Below are positions 42,246 through 42,383 of a stretch of DNA of 42,383 nt, one piece after another (position 1 is the first letter of the stretch; the number at the start of each line of letters is the position of its first letter). The notes below the pieces were generated by a model that was not told the DNA's origin, did no database searches, and saw nothing but the letters and a program-made list of their open reading frames with translations. The DNA comes from Thermoplasmata archaeon (GTDB lineage Archaea; Thermoplasmatota; Thermoplasmata; Thermoplasmatales; Thermoplasmataceae): assembly GCA_021806295.1 (NCBI GenBank), contig JAJZXS010000007.1, positions 1 through 42,383 on the forward strand. Reading direction: 5' to 3'. A program made the translations under genes and the position numbers.

Positions 42246-42383
42246 ATGGTTACTTCAGACGAAATTGTTAAATGGCTTAGTTCAGGAAACGATAATGCAA
42301 AAACGCTTATAGATCTTAAATGGACTATATCCAAGGCTGGAGATTATACGGTGCTCCAGAATGAAAAAATTCCCTTTGATATA
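42246..42383 (+). CDS. Unknown protein, 3' truncated by window end
   Basis: The first 46 codons read MVTSDEIVKWLSSGND...LIDLKWTISKAGDYTVLQ. The ATG lies 18-29 bases after a TATA-like TATTTAAAATAC (about 42217-42228), so it is a likely leaderless gene. Too little is visible to name it. Confidence 0.6.
   Translation, partial: MVTSDEIVKWLSSGNDNAKTLIDLKWTISKAGDYTVLQNEKIPFDI

Overview
The window looks like a chromosomal segment of a thermoacidophilic archaeon of the order Thermoplasmatales, most likely near Ferroplasma or Acidiplasma; the genus is an inference. The gene set is archaeal: NMD3, ribosomal protein S3Ae, PCNA, RPA with its partner, archaeal-type PEP carboxylase, ApgM, lumazine-synthase-like riboflavin synthase and a tRNA-Met with a bulge-helix-bulge intron. 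Lead genes usually have a TATA-like box about 20-30 nt before the start codon and no room for a leader. Genes inside operons are preceded by GGTGA- or GGAGG-like sites. I used that rule to choose several start codons.

Layout. 1-4.98 kb is housekeeping: a truncated thioredoxin-domain protein (DUF255), NMD3, arginine deiminase, S3Ae and tRNA-Met(CAT). About 5.04-17.02 kb is an AT-rich accessory island that I read as one integrated element or several nested ones. It holds an operon of small proteins (an acidic peptide, a winged-helix protein, an Sm-like protein and two near-identical unknown paralogues), orphan genes, a DUF4145/HEPN-like protein, two decayed recombinase fragments, a two-gene restriction-modification-like module (PLD-helicase plus adenine methylase) and an intact tyrosine recombinase. 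A GC-rich 11-bp direct repeat lies at both edges, next to tRNA-Met on the left and to the integrase on the right. The restriction module is itself bracketed by direct copies of the integrase 3' end.

17.1-31 kb returns to core genes: a pair of paralogous membrane proteins, tRNA-Gly(CCC), a winged-helix protein, glutamate dehydrogenase, PCNA, tRNA-Arg(CCT), and a riboflavin cluster (ribH, ribC, ribB and an amidohydrolase, divergent from the RibD-type reductase, which overlaps S-adenosylhomocysteine hydrolase). Next come an FAH-family protein, ThpR, ApgM, RNase Z, a DUF1805 protein and a ribbon-helix-helix-like protein whose TATA box is flanked by an inverted repeat.

31-42.4 kb holds a ferritin-like protein with an exact internal 146-bp duplication, a Nudix hydrolase, PEP carboxylase, a corrinoid uptake and salvage cluster (BtuD, BtuC, a BtuF with an in-frame stop, and divergent CbiZ), both halves of glycine decarboxylase P, RPA and its partner, and the start of an unknown gene.

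The most unusual points are the compact PLD-helicase/methylase module and the way it is flanked, the small-protein operon at 5.1-6.2 kb, the duplicated ferritin-like gene, the interrupted BtuF, and the unassigned amidohydrolase beside the riboflavin genes.
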